64,000 nucleotides of DNA from NCBI GenBank assembly GCA_019828595.1, contig JAHQRK010000003.1, positions 930,001-994,000 of the forward strand, in the 5' to 3' direction. The stretch is from Aphanomyces cochlioides (Eukaryota > Oomycota > Saprolegniomycetes > Saprolegniales > Verrucalvaceae). Positions within the stretch are counted from its first letter, which is position 1. The number at the start of each line of letters is the position of its first letter. Positions 30,305 through 42,269 of this stretch are shown in pieces. A program made the position numbers and the translations under genes. The notes beneath the pieces are model-generated. The model saw nothing but the letters and a program-made list of their open reading frames with translations, was not told where the DNA came from and did not search any database.

Positions 30305-30939
30305 ATGAGCCGAAGTCCAAGACCTTGGACGCGCGTGCCCAAGCTCATCGTGTTTGACTTAGACTTTACGCTCTGGTACCCTGAGATGTATGAGCTAGCA
30401 GGTGCTCCCTTTCGCCGCAACTCCAAAGGCGTTCTGACGGCGTGCGATGGCGAAGAAGTCCACTTGTTCGACGCGGTCCATCCTGTCTTTCAGGAGATTG
30501 CATTCGCTGCCGAGTTTGACGAAACGCAAGTCGCAGTGGCATCCAAGACAGAGTACCCTGAGTGGGCTCGAGAGTGCATGAGCCTCCTCCCGCTTAAATT
30601 CACGGTTTGAAAGTCAACTCAGGCTTCGAGCTCATCGTTGTGTTGTAGCCTTTGACCGAGTCTGAAAAGGCCCAGCAGCGCAAGCGTCGACTGCGAGAAA
30701 CGAACGAGACCCTCAACAATTTGATTCAGTTCGAGGCAATCTACCCGACGAACAAGCGTGTCCACTTTAAACAGCTCAAAGACGAAAGCGGTGTCGACTA
30801 CGAAGACATGCTCTTCTTTGACAACGAACGAGGCAACATCCGCGACATCTCAGCTCTTGGCGTCACCTGTGCATACTGTCCTAATGGTCTCTCGACGGAA
30901 GTTTGGGAGCGAGGCATGACAGCCTTCCAGAAATCCTAA
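30305..30939 (+). CDS. Magnesium-dependent phosphatase-1 (HAD superfamily), 2 exons
   Basis: Exons 30305-30604 and 30649-30939 (44-base intron) encode 196 residues. The HAD motif I is VFDLDFTLWYPE (nucleophile and acid Asp). The segment VAVASKTEYPEWA fits motif II (Ser/Thr). IYPTNKRVHFKQLKDESGVD and MLFFDNERGNIRDI match the MDP-1 C-terminal half with the motif IV acids. MDP-1 enzymes dephosphorylate protein tyrosine or sugar substrates, including fructosamine-6-phosphates. It is a cytosolic, single-copy gene here. Confidence 0.9.
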
Positions 30940-31787
30940 AGAGCTCCATCATCCGTGCTCCTTTATGTTCTGCCGAGAAATCTTCTCGACATCGTGGCAG
31001 CTCCTAATAAATATCAATTTTAAGAGGTTATTAAACCTAGGCTGTCGGATTCAGTGAGAGATCTAGAGCTCGTTTAACTTGGCGAATTGCTTGCCAGCTT
31101 AGCCTTGGACAAGTTTCCAAAGCAGCCCAGCACTGACGCCCATCTCTGGTAGTAGTCTAGTTGCATCATTTCTGTACGAGAATGTTCGGGTGGGTGTACC
31201 GCCGGAGATGCTGTGGACAAATCTGGCGGAAAGGACTCATCATGAAGGCATGCATCAAGCATGATATTCCAATGTTCCGTTGCATCACCAAATCACTGGT
31301 GAACTTTGCCGAAATATCATTTCCGGCGGGCTAAAGTGTCAATGCCCCACGAAAGAGATACAACTGCCAACTGTCGTTCACAGCCACTACATTAGCAATG
31401 GCTTGCAATATCATGGCTAATATCCAAGTTTGTCCATCCTGACATTTAAAGCTTCCAGGCATCAATCACGGCATCAAGATTTCTTTGTTGGCAGTCAAAT
31501 GCATTGAATCTTCATCGACATGACTCGCCTATAACACTATCATTGAATATTACAACCTACAGGTTATAAATTTATACAATACCCTTGTTGCTTGTAGCAA
31601 CCATTCAACACCAAGCTCGACTGCGTTGCTGCGACAGTTGTCCCCTGCTTTGCCTGCACCCTAGTCTGTTCGTGAGTTGTGCGTATACTGTCCAGCCTTT
31701 GTCCATTCTCGTGCAGCGCCGTTGTGTTGTAACGCTACGAATGCATGTGGTCGATCCGCATCCTATTTCACATTTTCGTTTCCCGAC
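30940..31787. other. Intergenic, nothing recognised
   Basis: About 850 bases of mixed composition. Short frames here have no protein character. Confidence 0.3.
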
Positions 31788-31861
31788 GATCCGGATAATG
31801 AAATAAGTTGATCGGAGTTGGACTTGGTTTGACTATGTCAAGAGGCGACATTTCCGGATAA
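31788..31861. promoter_or_regulatory. Two TCCGGATAA elements before the small membrane gene
   Basis: GATCCGGATAA starts at 31788 and TTTCCGGATAAG at 31851. They end 39-102 bases before ATG 31900. Confidence 0.5.
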
Positions 31862-31899
31862 GTGAGTTTTGGCCAGTATCACCACTTTGGAATTCGCTC

Positions 31900-32229
31900 A
31901 TGCTGGTCGTTGGCGTAGACGCGATCTCTCTCGTGGGTTTGGCGATGGTCTGCGCCGGTGCCGCCGCTCTCATGAAGCTCCGAGGGACCTCAAGACCCCG
32001 CGCGTCTACGTGGGTGGTCGACGAGCAAGAAGATGACCAGCTTCTGGAACGCCCGCCGGCGACACCTCGACGAAAACACGTTCGATCGACACAGAAGACA
32101 GAACCGTTCTTTTATCCCGTCTTAGACGAATCCCTCGCGTGGTTTGAGCGATGGCAAGCGCACTATCAATGCTCCAAATCGACCACATATGAGATTTCAG
32201 GCAGGTCGTCTTCCATCACGGTCGTCTGA
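31900..32229 (+). CDS. Small single-pass membrane protein, unknown
   Basis: ATG 31900 gives 109 residues. Residues 3-26 form a hydrophobic segment (VVGVDAISLVGLAMVCAGAA), followed by a basic and acidic linker and a short aromatic C-terminal part (FFYPVLDESLAWFERW). No family recognised. The last 64 bases overlap the 3' end of the giant gene on the opposite strand, so one of the two C-termini may be wrong or the transcripts overlap. Confidence 0.5.
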   Translation: MLVVGVDAISLVGLAMVCAGAAALMKLRGTSRPRASTWVVDEQEDDQLLERPPATPRRKHVRSTQKTEPFFYPVLDESLAWFERWQAHYQCSKSTTYEISGRSSSITVV

Positions 32230-35200
32230 AGTCGAGGCTGCGTTGGCAATATCCGACTTTGCTGCATCGACAGCTTGGTGCTACTTGTGTCGTGTTCGTC
32301 TCTGCGACTAGCTCGATGCAGCATGGCCACCCATTTTGCCTTCTCTTCCATGGACACGGCCGTGAACCAGACGATTGAATTGTCGTCGAAATGGATCAAG
32401 AAGTCACAAGGCGACTGCGCATCCTCGGGCCATTCGGTGATTTGAACCGACTTCGTTAAGTTCCACTCGTGCTGCGTCATGTCCCGTTGGTTGACGTCAT
32501 GTTCATGGAGATAAAGTCGAAGCGACGAGCCATGCAAGACTGCCACCATGTGCACATGGCTCTGCCGACGATGGTTGTGGCTCCCGACGACTCTGATGGC
32601 CAGTTTTCCCGTCTTGTGGACTTCTGACGACGGCGTCCCTTTAGGAGCAGCGACTACAGAGTGCTTTCGTTGTTTGAATGGCACTTTTCTCATCTTCTCT
32701 CGGTTTGTCTGGTGGTTGATGGATGGATCGAGGACAATGTTTGACACATTTGTGGGTCGCTTGACGAACTTCCTCCCTGGCGTGTCGATATTTTCACGTT
32801 GCCCTTCGTCAGGTGACGGCGGAGGGTCTTTGTCGAGGTGGTAAAGAAGAACGTGTGGCGGTGTTTGTGCTGGGGCGACTGCGCTCGTCGCGGATGTTGG
32901 CGTCTTGGGCAATGCTTCAAGGCGCAATGTTCGAAATGGCGAGTTGACGTCGTATCTCTCCAAGTAGAACTGCCCCATGGCAACCACAAGATGCGATTCT
33001 GGCAACTCCGTCGTGAAGAACGAAGGTGGCGTCAAAGGACGAGGAGGTGCTGGCGCAATCGAAGCAGCCAGAGCTTCTGACCTTGACGACGGCTGAGCTA
33101 CTGGTTTATCAACGATGGGTTTGACTTTGTTCAGTCGCGCGAGTCGGCGTCCCCTCCAGAAAGATCCAAACATGGTCGATGGAGCTGACAAGGGCAACGA
33201 TCTGGTGGTTGTCGCTGTCGTTGGTGGACGAACTTCATGCAGCGGTGCGGATTCAAGCTCCTGGTTGGTTTGGATATGGGTCAGCGACAATGGCGTGGCC
33301 GCGACGACGTCTGTCAAAGTCATTTCGTGCTTTCCATGGTCAAACGGCGGCAAAAACATGTCCGAGTCGGCTCCACCACCGCCGCTAGAGTACACTTGAG
33401 CTCTTGCATTCAACACTGCAATGGCTCGCTCTTTCAATGCCTAGAAGGGGATGCAACTACGAGAGGTTGAGTGGGTCGTACGTTGGATTGCGCTGCGTGG
33501 AATTCAGCGTACTGCTCGATCTGCCGCTCCAGTCGCGCTAGAAAGTGTTTGGGCAGGACCTGCTTGAGGAGGTCGAGCGAAATGCGGCAGACGATCGTCT
33601 CGGGCTGGGCTGCTGTCAAGCTAAACTCAGCGCGGCCATGCACCCACAGCGTCTGTCCTGTAGGAACGAGCTAGCTTAGCCACGAAGTGCTTTCAATTCG
33701 AGCGACGCACCTTTGCACATGTGAGCCAAGTTTGTCGTGACATGCATCGTCTCGACTTGGTCCGTCAACCCATTCGTCGCCTCCAAGTCAAAGACATTGC
33801 CCATGAAGCACGACCCTTGCTTGATGATAAAGCAGTGGTTGAGCGTCGCATGGAGTTGGACAATCTCTACAAGCAGCATGCACACTCTTGGCCTTGCGGG
33901 AAACAACTTACGGCCGCCTTTGGGATACGAGAGAGCCTGCGCCGAGTGGTAGATATGCGCCAACTTGTCCATCTCGAGGCGCCGTGTCCAGTAGAGCTGT
34001 TGAAAGAACGCGACTTCTGCCCGCATTTGATCGAGTTTGGCGGCGTCCCAGAGCTCGAGGAACGACGGCGCCGCAAATGAAATGAGCTTGGTCGAGTCCT
34101 CAGCGACAGCAGACAAGCTCCTACCACCACAAAGTCGACATGGCAAGCGATCTCTATCGTACCTTGAGAGCTGCTTGGTCAAGATTTCAAACTCGCCAAA
34201 GCCGCCGCTGTCGTGGATTACATGGAGGCATTCGTCTTGGAGATGAGGATAGGCCGAGTAGAGCCCGACTGCCCCCGAGACAACGACGTGGTAGCGTTTG
34301 GGAGCATCACCGGCTTTGTAAACTACCGCGACGCGTCAATGACGAGGCGTGGAGGCGAGATGGAGACGTACTCACGTCGCCTTTTTCCACCGTGTCGTAG
34401 CGCGCCGACGCCACGATGCTCGAGATCGTCGCATCCGACATGGACTGGAAGAGTTCCATCCCAGAGAGGTGCTTGATGATGAGTTTCACCCGCTGACTCG
34501 CCGCTTGGTCTAAAAGCCGCCAGAATTTCGGCTTGGCGTTCGCTGCTGCCGACGACGAGAGCATCTTCTCCACGACCTACAGCCAAGTGTGAGCTCTACC
34601 GAGGGCGGAGCAGCTTTACCTTGTTGTTGGCGCGCTTCCAGTGTGCTTTGGCGAGTCTAAGGACAAACATGACGACTCCTTTGAGTTGATCGTGGTCGTA
34701 CATGCGCTTGGCTTGGATTTCATTCTTCTTGGTGGCTGCCGCGAGCTCTTCCAGACGCAGCGTGACGAGGACATCGCGTGGAATCAAGAGCACTTCCGTC
34801 GGTGTCTCTGTAACGACGTCGTGAAGGCTACGCCGGCGTGAAAGAGCTCAACTCGAGTGGGTTTATAGCTTGCTGTACCTTGTCCAGGACCTTGCAAAGA
34901 CGAGCTCGGCTCCCCAGACATCGCCGGCCATGAAAGTCACGAGTGGCTTCGTCGGTGGTTTGTCAGGGTGGCCATGCGCATGCTGTGGATCTCCATGGTC
35001 GTGTGTGCCCTCTGCTGGTTGGTTTTCCATCAGAGACCGCAGGGCGGACGAGCGACGACGGCCAGAGTCTGGCGGCGCCATGGTCGCACTCGCTCGCTTT
35101 TGCCACCACGGTGTCGATCGACTCATCTTGGCAATCGACGGCAAGACAGTCGAGAGGCGTCGTGCGTCGCGCAAGCTCGCCAGCGTCTTGGACGTGCTTT

Positions 35201-38200
35201 GGAAATTCGACGTGAGCAACTTTGCAAATGCATTTGCATGCATGGCGTGGACAATCGGCGCTGCATTGAGCCGTGGCTGAACGACCGAGATGACCAGTTG
35301 GCCTTTCAAGACGACAACGAGATGCCGCAGCACTTCGCCTACGAGAAACAAACCTCAAAAGCAAGCACGACGCGAGTCAAACCTGCACGGACGACGACAT
35401 CTCCTGGCTGTAACTTGACGCAGGAAAGATGGAGAGCCACTTTCTCGAGCGGCCATGGAAATGGGAATCGAAAGTGCTTGAGAAGCTCAAGCATGTCGTC
35501 TTGGCCAAATGACGCCGCGGTGTTTCGCTCCGACAACGACGATGACGAAGACGTTGTGGAAGAGCCATTCCCTAGAGGAACAGTGAATAATTCCCCCCGA
35601 GGGGGGGGCATGGACAGGGGGGAGGCATGGACTACCTTGCTCGATCCATGCTTTCAAGGAATCCTCCTTGGCCGTGCTCCATGGAACAAGTCGCTCCACG
35701 ACGTATGTTAGATTATGATCCGAGATGGTGAGAATCGTCGTCAATGGCGTCAAGGCAACCAACGTCACGGGATACCTGATGAGCTCATGAGCTTCCGTGA
35801 GAGATGGTCGCTTGGCTTACCGTCGCATGCCCGTCGGCGTGTCAAAGACGCCAGTTCGACAGACGTCGCGGGCATGAAGAACGTGAATGACGTTGCCGTA
35901 CGAAGCCGCAAACTTTTTCTCCGCCGCGGCATGGAGCGGCGATGGAAAGACCGTCTCCTCTTGCATGGACGGCACTCTGACAAAGGCATGGTCGTGGAAG
36001 ATCCCAAGGGCTTCGTTCGTGTGATCTCGACTGTGGCAGGAAACGTGGCCTAGCCAAGGACATCAGTGTCATTTCAAAGGAGGAAAAGACCAGCGAGAAG
36101 AGCGACGAACTTATCGCAAGGCGTGTCTTCCATGCAGACAACGTCTCCAGACGACAGAGTCTGCACTGTCATGTACGGCACAATTTCAACGAGGAGCGTC
36201 AGTGGCACATGGGCAAAGACGCGCAGATTCCGCAGGAGTTTAGCGACGTCGTTGATCTCGTCAGTGGAGAGAGTCGAGTCTTTCTGCATCGACAGGAGCC
36301 GCGTCGCTGGTGTCCACACGATGTCTGACGCGAAGCAGTGGATGCATTCCCAGTAGACAGCTTTGGGAAACTTGACGACGAATGCATCGGACGTTGCTGA
36401 AGCTATCCGCTGTCGTTTCCGCTTGAGCTGGATTTCCTCAATGCCAAAGATATCCCCTGGAAGAATCGTTCCATTCGATGGACATCTACGGAGAAGGATG
36501 AGATTGAAGCGATGGAAGACGAGAGAGCGTACTCTTGAATCGTCACTGCTCCCGCCGTGACAAAGTAGAGCGCATCCGCGTCGCTCGACTTGTTGAAAAT
36601 GACTTTGTTGGGGATGAGAGCCGTCCCGAGCGCCGTCTCGGCTAGCCGTGTGATGACACGGTCGGGGAATTGCTGGAAGACGAAGAACTTGAGGAGCCAC
36701 TGGCGGATCTCACTGACTTGACTCCATGATCGCTCGAGCGGCGGCTTCGAGACGAGAACGTCAAAGTCTGTTGTCGGGACTTGGTCGGCTAGCAGACGAG
36801 CAACTTGACGACGGTCGACGAGGACGACTTCTGTCGTTTCCTCAGCAATTAAACTCGACGTGAAGGTTGTAATCCCATCTTCGCGGCAATCCACTGCGAG
36901 ACCACTGGCGATATTCAAGTCGCCGTAGCATTCTCCACCGGTGACTTGGCCAATTTGCGTGCCATACTGCTTGGTCTTTGCGGTTCCTACGTCTTGAGGA
37001 GGTCAGTCGTCAAGTGGATTGCAGTATTGAAGCAAGGTACCAACGAGTGCCGTGGTGGTTGCTGCAGAGCGTTCCAAGCGATACGAGCCAAGACATCCCG
37101 ACAGCACGATGACCATGTCAAACGTCGATGCTCCAGGAGCTAGCACTAGATTTATCTTCTCACCTTGTCTCCATGGGGGAGGAAAGCTTACGTGGCTCGA
37201 GCTTGCGTAGTTTGCGCTCTCGGCAGTCGTCCAAGACGCGCTTTTGATTCAGCGTGGAGAGCTACAGCAGCCATAGTCAGTGCAGTGACAACGATCGATG
37301 AGAGTACTTGCTCCATGAATGGAAAGTGCGATAAATACGTAGCAAGCGCCGTGCCTTCGTCGTGGACATCCTACGATTGACGCGTGAGAGGAAGCAGATG
37401 AAGACGAGCTGCTAGTACCTGACAAGCAAAGACAGAGTTGTTCTTGGCTCCCATGTATGCTGTAGCTCGATCAAATGTATCCTGGCCATCGCTCAATTTC
37501 CGCCATGAAGAGCATGTCTACCTTGCGGATTGTCACGGCGACAGTCGCTTCTTGGGCGAGCTAGTCAATCTCTGGACTGAGCCATGGTATCGGGAACGAG
37601 AGTAGACGCACCACGCTGAATTTACGAGGATGGTTGGCTTGTTTCCCAGTGATGTCGCTCAAACCGCACTCAGCTACAAGACAGAGACAATCACGCTGTC
37701 AGCTTGCCATGCTACCTCCTACGACGACGCTTGTCAGCTTGTCGTGGATGCAATTGCATGGTCTTACCGCTGTGAAATGTCGTGATGCACTCACCAAAGT
37801 CCAATGGCTCGTTCGATTTCGCGCCGTGACTCGTGAGCCATTGGGGAAACGACTCGAATTTGTTGGCGCGCTGGCTAAAACATTCGTTCTTGTAGCCGCA
37901 GAGACTTCCCTCGATCTACGATGTTGTCCTGTCAAGGGCTAACAGTCACGCCAGGGCTTTACAATGATGTGCATTTGTGATTCAGCCACGACGGGATCGT
38001 CTTGGTAATACAGGACGTCTCCATCTTGCGTCCTCTATGACAGGGTCAACCACATGGAGGAAGCAGACTGTGTCAACTGTGATAAAGCATTCCGCTGCAA
38101 TATCTACAATGGAACTAGTTAGTCCATTGGCTCTATCAGCTCGGAGGCGCTACAGGATAAAGCGTGTGGTGAGAGGAAGGAGAAGAAGTCGGAGTCTTTG

Positions 38201-38408
38201 AGGTATTGATACACGAGACGCACGTCGTTGTCTGTTCGTTCGTACATCCTAGCCATCCACGTCAAGAATTCTCAATTAGCTCGGGAACGAACGGGAGATC
38301 CAAGACCGCCACGACTGCTTTGGCTCTGTACTTCTCAAGCTTGGTCGTGTCTAGCCGCTGCTGCACGAGTGGATTCGACGCCACGTCGCCTCCATCCTGT
38401 GCCAGCAT
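32166..38408 (-). CDS. Giant multi-domain protein: about seven cyclic-nucleotide-binding domains and a PH domain, many exons
   Basis: A chain of short exons with 38-60-base introns runs from near ATG 38408 (MLAQDGGDVAS...) to 32166. Well-supported 3' exons are 34620-34827, 34372-34576, 34163-34322, 33912-34120, 33711-33866, 33482-33657 and 32166-33440, all in phase. CNBD-like blocks recur: GDVLYYQDDPVVAES, ECYGDLNIASG with FDMVIVLSGCLGSYRLE, ALYFVTAGAVTIQE, LVEIVPYMTVQTLSSGDVV, VALHLSCVKLQPGDVV, EKGDVIYKAGDAPKRYHVVV with GGFGEFEIL, and CFIIKQGSCFMGNVFDL. The last exon carries a PH domain near 32230-32600 (LAIRVVGSHNH...EEKAKWVAMLHR). CNBDs bind cAMP/cGMP, but several lack the full phosphate-binding cassette, so some may be structural. 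No ion-channel or kinase part is seen. The 5' exons and start are tentative. Confidence 0.72.
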
Positions 38409-38617
38409 TCCGACTGAAATGACAGTTTCACCACCCTAATGATGAACGCTGAATCGGTTACACCTATACTTAAATGACTATTCTCGTTAAAGTAAACTAC
38501 CTGACTTTAATGACATTACGAACACTTAATTTTGCCTTATTACGTAGTCAATTTGGTTCATAGTGACATAATGGCATTAAAACCAGGTATAACGACACTC
38601 CAGCGTCCTTTTTCAAA

Positions 38618-39397
38618 ATGTTGCAGCACATTGAATCTGACATGGCCGAGGACGACAAGCGCGGTCGTCACCACGCGTCTGTGCTCCAAACGACGGTCTA
38701 GAGCACATCTCAATGGAGCTAACGTGGATTTAGGTGTACCATGTGTCCCTGGCGTACAATCTCGTGATGAATAAACTCACTTCTCGAACGTGGTGGACGA
38801 GAATTACAGACCATGTCATCCTCGGTGCACTGCCGCTCCACGATCGCAACCATCACACGATGGTTAGCACAGGAATTACTGCGTTCCATTTGATCTCACA
38901 TATATGTAGCTCAAGAGCGAAGGCGTTGTCGCTGTCGTGACCATGAACGAACCTTTTGAACTCGAGAAGACAGTGCTAGGAACTCCTGTCACACCAGGTT
39001 TCCTCTCTATCAGCTTCGATTGCAATCATAATCATGCCATGTAGATGAATGGTATGCCCTTGGAATCGATCAGTGCATAGGAACGACCCAAGATTTCACA
39101 CCACCAGAGCTTGAAACGCTCATTCGGTACGATTGGCTTTCTAGCCATGGCTGACAATTGATCAGATGCGTCAACTTTGTCCAGCGCCATGTCGACCAAG
39201 GCGGCACTGTCTATGTGCATTGCAAAGCAGGGCGTGGGCGAAGTACGCTCGTCGTTGCTGCCTACTTGATGCAGACCAACAAGTGGACTATCGACCAAGC
39301 GTTTGAGTTCATCCAAGCAAAACGATCGCATATTGGTGTCCAGAAGCGAAAGTTGGTCGATTTCCAGCACTATCTGGACAGCACCGACCGAGCATGA
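38618..39397 (+). CDS. PTPMT1-like dual-specificity phosphatase (5 exons)
   Basis: Exons 38618-38695, 38734-38862, 38910-38997, 39045-39126 and 39166-39397 give 202 residues. The chain reads RTWWTRITDHVILGALPLHD, EGVVAVVTMNEPFEL, EWYALGIDQCIGTTQDFTPP and the P-loop VYVHCKAGRGRSTLVVAAYL, as in the PTPMT1 family (catalytic Cys and Arg of HCxxGxxR present). PTPMT1 dephosphorylates phosphatidylglycerophosphate in mitochondria; plant homologues do likewise. No clear presequence is seen. It converges with PSF1, with 55 bases between stops. The 130-residue N-terminal half is only visible after splicing. Confidence 0.9.
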
Positions 39398-39452
39398 GAT
39401 TTCGTCGTGGTCAATAGATTGCCAACACCCTTCATCTTGGTTGAATAGCATC

Positions 39453-40257
39453 TCAGTATTTAATTTGAGCAAGCATGCCTTGACGGATGAGACTTTCAAC
39501 GTCAGCCCGCCGCAGAAAGTGCGTACTGTTGGCGGTGAGCTGCACTGGACCATTTTCCGTATAGATCTCTCCACAGTCTTTGAGCACACGCACTTGGATG
39601 TACAAATCTTTGGGAGGTTGAATGTCCTAGCGTCGAATAAGCTCTTCGCTTGGATACAGGAACGTACCGCTGAGAGATCGATCTTGAATGCAGACATGTA
39701 GTCGTTTAAGCCCTGGTCGTAGCTCTGGAAGAATTGCATTTCACGAGCACACAATCTAGCCAAACCTGAGCGCCAAGTTGGTCGATTGCCTACAAAACGT
39801 ACACTGGGGCCAAGTTTTCAGGTACGACACTGCCAGTCTGCCATCTGAGTTGTTTGATCTTGTTGATTCGGTGGTTACTATGCACGATAGTCAGACGCAA
39901 AGTTCACAGTCGATGAGGTACATATAGGTCAAGGCCGTTCGTTTGTTCCGCATAAGGCACTGATGGTTCACGACAAGCCCACAGTGCTCGGTAGGATGAT
40001 TTTCAATCCCGTCTTCAAACATTCTATACATGCAAGGAGCATGGTAACTCTCAATGCAGCGAAAGATTGGTGACTCACTTGATCTTTCGATCGATCTGCT
40101 CGTGGTAAACATTCACTTCCTCGGCGATTTGGCGCATCGCTTCCTCCTACATCATGTCAAATCACACATATTCTTTCCTCCGACGTACGTTGTACGGCGG
40201 AAGCCATTCACTTCGACCTAATTCCCTCAGGAGTTCCTTTGCCTTGGCGCACAGCAT
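39453..40257 (-). CDS. PSF1: GINS complex subunit PSF1 (6 exons)
   Basis: Exons 40189-40257, 40079-40146, 39922-40023, 39803-39877, 39668-39755 and 39453-39626 join to 191 residues, close to the usual PSF1 length. The N-terminal A-domain shows ELLRELGRSEWLPPYN, CLMRNKRTALTYI, IKQLRWQTGSVVPENL and EMQFFQSYDQGLNDYM. The C-terminal B-domain is diagnostic: DLYIQVRVLKDCGEIYTENG and HFLRRADVESLIRQGML. GINS is part of the CMG replicative helicase. Unspliced, its exons would be missed; the phases of all five introns agree. Its promoter carries three TATCCGG-type elements at 40296-40358. Confidence 0.92.
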
Positions 40258-40295
40258 GTTCAAATCCACGATGGAATTTCCCTCCCTTTTTTGAA

Positions 40296-40576
40296 CCCGG
40301 ATAATAGATCTATTTATCCGGATTCCCAATCGACCTCAAGTTTGAAAATCCGGATAAACACCTCAGCAAAATTAAGACAAAAAACCAGATTCATCCACAC
40401 ATGCTAATGCAACTCAATTGACGATACCAGGTCGGACTCAGCATGAAAACTTGGCGAAATTCATTGCATCTATGGAATAGAGTTGATATTTTGGATCGTC
40501 TCCTGATAGAAGAGTCTCAAACTGTTGGTATAAACCATCATCCGAATAAGAATTATCCGGATAAATATCCGGATAT
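40296..40576. promoter_or_regulatory. Bidirectional promoter with five TATCCGGATA elements (PSF1 / MFS transporter)
   Basis: CCCGGATAA (40296), TTTATCCGGAT (40313) and ATCCGGATAAA (40348) lie 39-101 bases before the PSF1 start. TTATCCGGATAA (40553-40564) and ATATCCGGATAT (40565-40576), both perfect 12-base palindromes set end to end, lie 59-82 bases before the transporter start at 40635. Confidence 0.65.
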
Positions 40577-40634
40577 TTTCGGCCAATCAGATTGTGTTAC
40601 ACATGATATCGATCGTTTGGGAATTCGCCACGAG

Positions 40635-42251
40635 ATGGCACCACCGACATCGAGTCCGCTTGCGCCCGTGCAAGTACTCTACTTGATCTCGTTCCTGGAT
40701 CTCTTCTCGGTCTCGCTGATCGTGCCATCCATGCCGTCATATATAAAGTCTCTCGGTGGAGGTACGAGACATCGACTTATCCCTGGAACTGGCTACTATG
40801 GATGTAGATGCCGTCATGATTGGCTTCGTGTCATCCTTGTATGGTGCGATTCAAATGTGCACGGCGCCGCTCGCTGGCGTCTTGAGTGATATCTTTGATC
40901 GTCGGTTGGTTCTACTCGTTGGTATTGCTGGCGCAGCTGTCGGGTACTTTATCCTCGGTGCGTCCTTCACGCTCTCGATGGTCGTCTTCTCGCGTATTCC
41001 ATGCGGGGTGTTCAAGCACACACTCAGCACCATACGTCTAGCCGTGGCTGACCAAACTTCGACGAACATGCGGTATATCTTGATCCTCTCCTCGGAGTTT
41101 GATGTGTTGTCAGTGCGGAAGCCATGGGCAAGATCAATGCCTACTCTAACTTTGGCTTTATCTTTGGTCCCATTATTGGCGGCTACATCGGCGCCTACCC
41201 AAATGGATTCAACTACACTGCGCTCTTGACTGCCGCAGTGTTTGTAGTCAACTACGCTCTCGTCTTCATGTATGTGCCCCCACGAGCGCCAGTGACCAAA
41301 ACCTCGCCGAGCCAAGATCCCTCCGATGTCGATCCCATGATTGACCATTTCGATGGCACGCCGCCTCCATCGCATGATATTGCATCCATCTTTCGTGCCG
41401 TTTTGGCCAAGTTTAGCGACTACCGTGACATTCTCAAGATGTCTCCAGTCGCTCGCAATCTCCTCCTCGTGCGTTTGCTTATGTCCAGCGCCGCCATCGT
41501 CTTCCGGTAGATAGTGCAGCTCATAGCAGGAGCTCAATCAATTCCTGCTCAACCTGTAGGAGTCATTTCATGCTCATGCTTGAGGAAAAGTACAATGCAT
41601 CATCGACAACTCGCGGCTACGTCTTGAGCTATATTGGCGTCTTGGGAGCAGCCAGCGGTCTCTTAGTCGGTCGCTTGGTCAAGTGGTAAGCTCATCTCCC
41701 GGTAGCTTTTCGTTCATTTCCTTGTTTTCCCGTAGGGCCCAGTCGGAAACTCTGCTGATTCAAGCCGTGAGTGTCATCTACCTCTTCTCGTACATTGGCA
41801 TTGCTCAGTCGACCTCACTCAACATGGTCTTTGTTCTCCTAGCCCCTCAAGTCATCTCCGTCAGGTCGGTTTTCATGCTTGTTGACTGTTTCTCATTGCT
41901 TCCAGTGTATTGCGTGCATGCTCTGTGTCTCTCCAGACTTCATTTGTTTCGCCTGAATCCTTGGGAGGCATCATGGGCGTCTCGGATTCCCTCACGGTAA
42001 CCACTTCCTCCATTTTTTCTCGACTAAAGAGAGCTTGATGCTGTAGTCTTTGGCTCGCACTGCTGCTCCACGTAAGTTGTCTAACTGGAAACCTCGTTGA
42101 ACGATGCTGTGTAGTTGTGTCTGGGTATTTGTACATGACCTCTTCGAATGGTCCAGCCTTTGGTGCGATTGTGCTTGCTTTTCTGTCGTCCGTTCTCTTC
42201 TATACGACGATCGTCCGCAGTGGAGTTGCATCTAGGAAGCATGGCGAGTAA
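40635..42251 (+). CDS. Major facilitator superfamily transporter, MFSD9-like (8 exons)
   Basis: Exons 40635-40761, 40808-41072, 41114-41506, 41560-41685, 41736-41864, 41906-41996, 42047-42071 and 42115-42251 give 430 residues with about twelve membrane helices. The start VQVLYLISFLDLFSVSLIVP, the loop GVLSDIFDRRLVLLVG (MFS motif A-like), RIPCGVFKHTLSTIRLAVAD and NAYSNFGFIFGPIIGGYIG match the MFSD9 and TetA-like branch. A proline/acidic loop divides the halves. Likely located in an internal membrane; the substrate is unknown. The 3' end lies 18 bases from that of SNF8 on the other strand. One exon is only 25 bases long. Confidence 0.87.
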
Positions 42252-42269
42252 ACAAGATCAAAGCATTGT

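Noticed and set aside
35596..35625. G/C-run tract as a quadruplex promoter element
   Set aside because: It lies within the exon-intron chain of the giant CNBD gene, not before a start codon.
39032..39763. 243-residue frame on the - strand covering the PTPMT1-like gene
   Set aside because: Only its first part is PSF1 exon 5; the rest runs through an intron and is antisense to the phosphatase exons. The spliced PSF1 model explains the coding signal.
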